A stretch of 64,000 nt of DNA from Adineta ricciae (Eukaryota; Rotifera; Eurotatoria; Adinetida; Adinetidae). Numbering within the stretch: position 1 is the first letter of the stretch; every line of letters begins with the position of its first letter. A program made the translations under genes and the position numbers. Below the pieces are notes generated by a model, which did not search any database, had not been told where the DNA came from, and saw only the letters and a list, made by a program, of their open reading frames with translations. Location: assembly GCA_905250025.1 (NCBI GenBank), contig CAJNOJ010000008.1, positions 558,001-622,000 of the forward strand. Direction: 5' to 3'. Of the stretch, positions 62,744-64,000 are shown in pieces.

Positions 62744-63498
62744 CTAAACAGCATGACTTGGACAGTGAACGTACGATTAATCTCGACAAACTTGATTTAA
62801 AAACGAATCGACGCAAAATCTCGTGACTGTTGGACTTGCTTGACCTCGGAATTAATCAACGAATGAGCCGACATCGTCAATACTAACATTCTGAAGCATG
62901 TTATTCAACCATCCATGCTCTGATTATTCCTGGCCGAAATTCAAAAAATCCAAATGTAGCCTGGTTTTTATCTTAAAATTCAATAGTATTTACGAATAAA
63001 GAGCTTTCACTGTATACGATTAATGCATTTTCGTAGCGGAAAATGAAAGCAACGTGGTTTTATACACTTAGAATTTACTTAGCTTTCAAAAAGAATAAAT
63101 TCGAAAAACAACACTGACATTCGACGGAACACTCTTTTTCCATTCAAATCAGTGGGCGTCAATACATCTATTTACTTTCTAGGGGCAAATCTGTTTCTTT
63201 ACTTTAAAATATACTCGGCTATTTGTTAATATAACATAACGCCTCCGATAGATTATTAGATCGAAATTCTGTACTGAATGAATAATACAAAATTAGTCAT
63301 CGAAAGTTCGTGGGCTACAGCGATTTTCTTCCTTTATATGAACAAATTGCAAAATAAGAACAAAATTACAGAGGAAAAAAGAACAAGTTAACTATTTATT
63401 ATCAAACTTCGTATTAAAAAAATTGATGTGAACCATAGATGAGCAAATAAATGGCATAGGCACTGAGACCGATCAGAGTTAATCAAAATTCGAGATTT
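62744..63498. other. Spacer with no recognised gene
   Basis: May contain decayed 5' parts of the EF-hand gene up to about 62980; nothing else recognised. Confidence 0.4.
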
Positions 63499-63734
63499 CT
63501 AACTGCGAATAAATAGATATTTTTTTGGACATTCAAGCAAAGCCTTAATGAATTGCTTGCCAATTCCCGACCCAAAAGCTAAGAAAAACAAAGAAAAATT
63601 AGTCCGAGTGTAGTTGTTGTCATTGCTTTACCTTTTCGACATTCTATTCCAGACATTGACGCCGATAAACAACTATGGATACAAGTCACCAGCAAGAAGA
63701 ATAAAATGGACCACAGATAGAAGCTTTTGTTCAT
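63499..63734 (-). CDS. Small secreted peptide, two exons
   Basis: Exons 63632-63734 and 63499-63578 join in phase 1 to a 60-residue protein. Residues 1-25 form a clear signal peptide (MNKSFYLWSILFFLLVTC...LSA). The predicted mature part is about 35 residues, cationic, with two Cys flanking an amphipathic stretch (GSGIGKQFIKALLEC) and a KK-containing C-terminus. The donor (AAAG|GTAAAG) and the acceptor (TTTTTCTTAG) are good. No family was recognised. A secreted signalling or defence peptide is possible, but this is a reading of composition only. Confidence 0.5.
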
Positions 63735-64000
63735 TGTTTGTTATCTTAAAGATAAAATAATGAACTGTAAAAAAAGTCCAGTAGAGGAAAATGACAAATT
63801 TGTTCTTGTGATGAGAATTCGAAGTCACAATTTAGCTTTCGATTCCTATTTTGTCAGTTTCTCATACGATGTAAATATAAATGTTGAATAAAACACACCT
63901 TTCTCTACTTTGCTCGCTTAAAAATGATGCAATTCTGACAAATAAACGTACAAAAGAATGAGAAGCGGGTGTAAGTAAAGGTAACATATATAAAATGCAT
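63735..64000. other. Right-edge sequence
   Basis: Probable upstream region of the secreted-peptide gene; no features recognised. Confidence 0.4.

Overview
This is a eukaryotic, animal nuclear window. Nearly every gene is split by short introns (mostly 50-100 bp, with GT...TTTAG-type ends). The conserved genes are metazoan: dystrophin, a KCNQ channel, Tribbles, a NeuroD-class bHLH factor, Ovo and PIP4K2. AT-rich spacers, several tandem duplicates, intronless genes with bacterial-type domains (a rifampicin phosphotransferase/PEP-synthase-like enzyme and a DUF952 protein) and serine proteases with a Gly/Leu-repeat membrane anchor together suggest a bdelloid rotifer, of the roomier Rotaria type rather than the compact Adineta type. 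The species call is inference; the exon models were built by hand from splice signals, reading phase and family conservation.

Layout. 0-5.8 kb: the 5' half of a dystrophin/utrophin gene (minus), with two phase-compatible first exons. 8.8-11 kb: two tandem membrane-anchored trypsin-like proteins, one intact and one that has lost all three catalytic residues. 11.7-13.4 kb: two tandem genes for small orphan single-pass membrane proteins. 13.4-19.4 kb: fucose-1-phosphate guanylyltransferase (FPGT), whose first intron holds a complete Tribbles pseudokinase gene on the other strand. 19.8-22.4 kb: translation release factor eRF1 and a DUF952 protein (both minus). 24.9-28.7 kb: a small membrane protein converging on a complete 13-exon KCNQ potassium channel (minus). 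30.8-40 kb: a claudin-like four-TM protein, a NeuroD-like factor, a possible tiny three-exon gene and an unrecognised four-exon gene.

42.6-54.7 kb: a rhodopsin-family GPCR, an Ovo-type zinc-finger factor, a PIP4K2-type lipid kinase whose catalytic-loop Asp is Gly, the PEP-synthase-like enzyme and a GM2-activator-like ML-domain secreted protein, all plus. 57.8-62.1 kb: a large Dispatched/Patched-like RND membrane protein that lacks most of the usual acidic transport residues. 62.3-64 kb (minus): an EF-hand gene interrupted by a stop codon and a two-exon gene for a 60-residue secreted peptide.

The genes do not form one pathway; this is an ordinary stretch of animal chromosome with housekeeping, signalling and developmental genes interleaved. 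No rRNA, tRNA, CRISPR array or complete transposon was recognised. The most interesting pattern is repeated loss of catalytic or transport residues in otherwise intact genes (protease 2, PIP4K2, the RND protein), together with the candidate transferred enzymes and the small secreted peptide.
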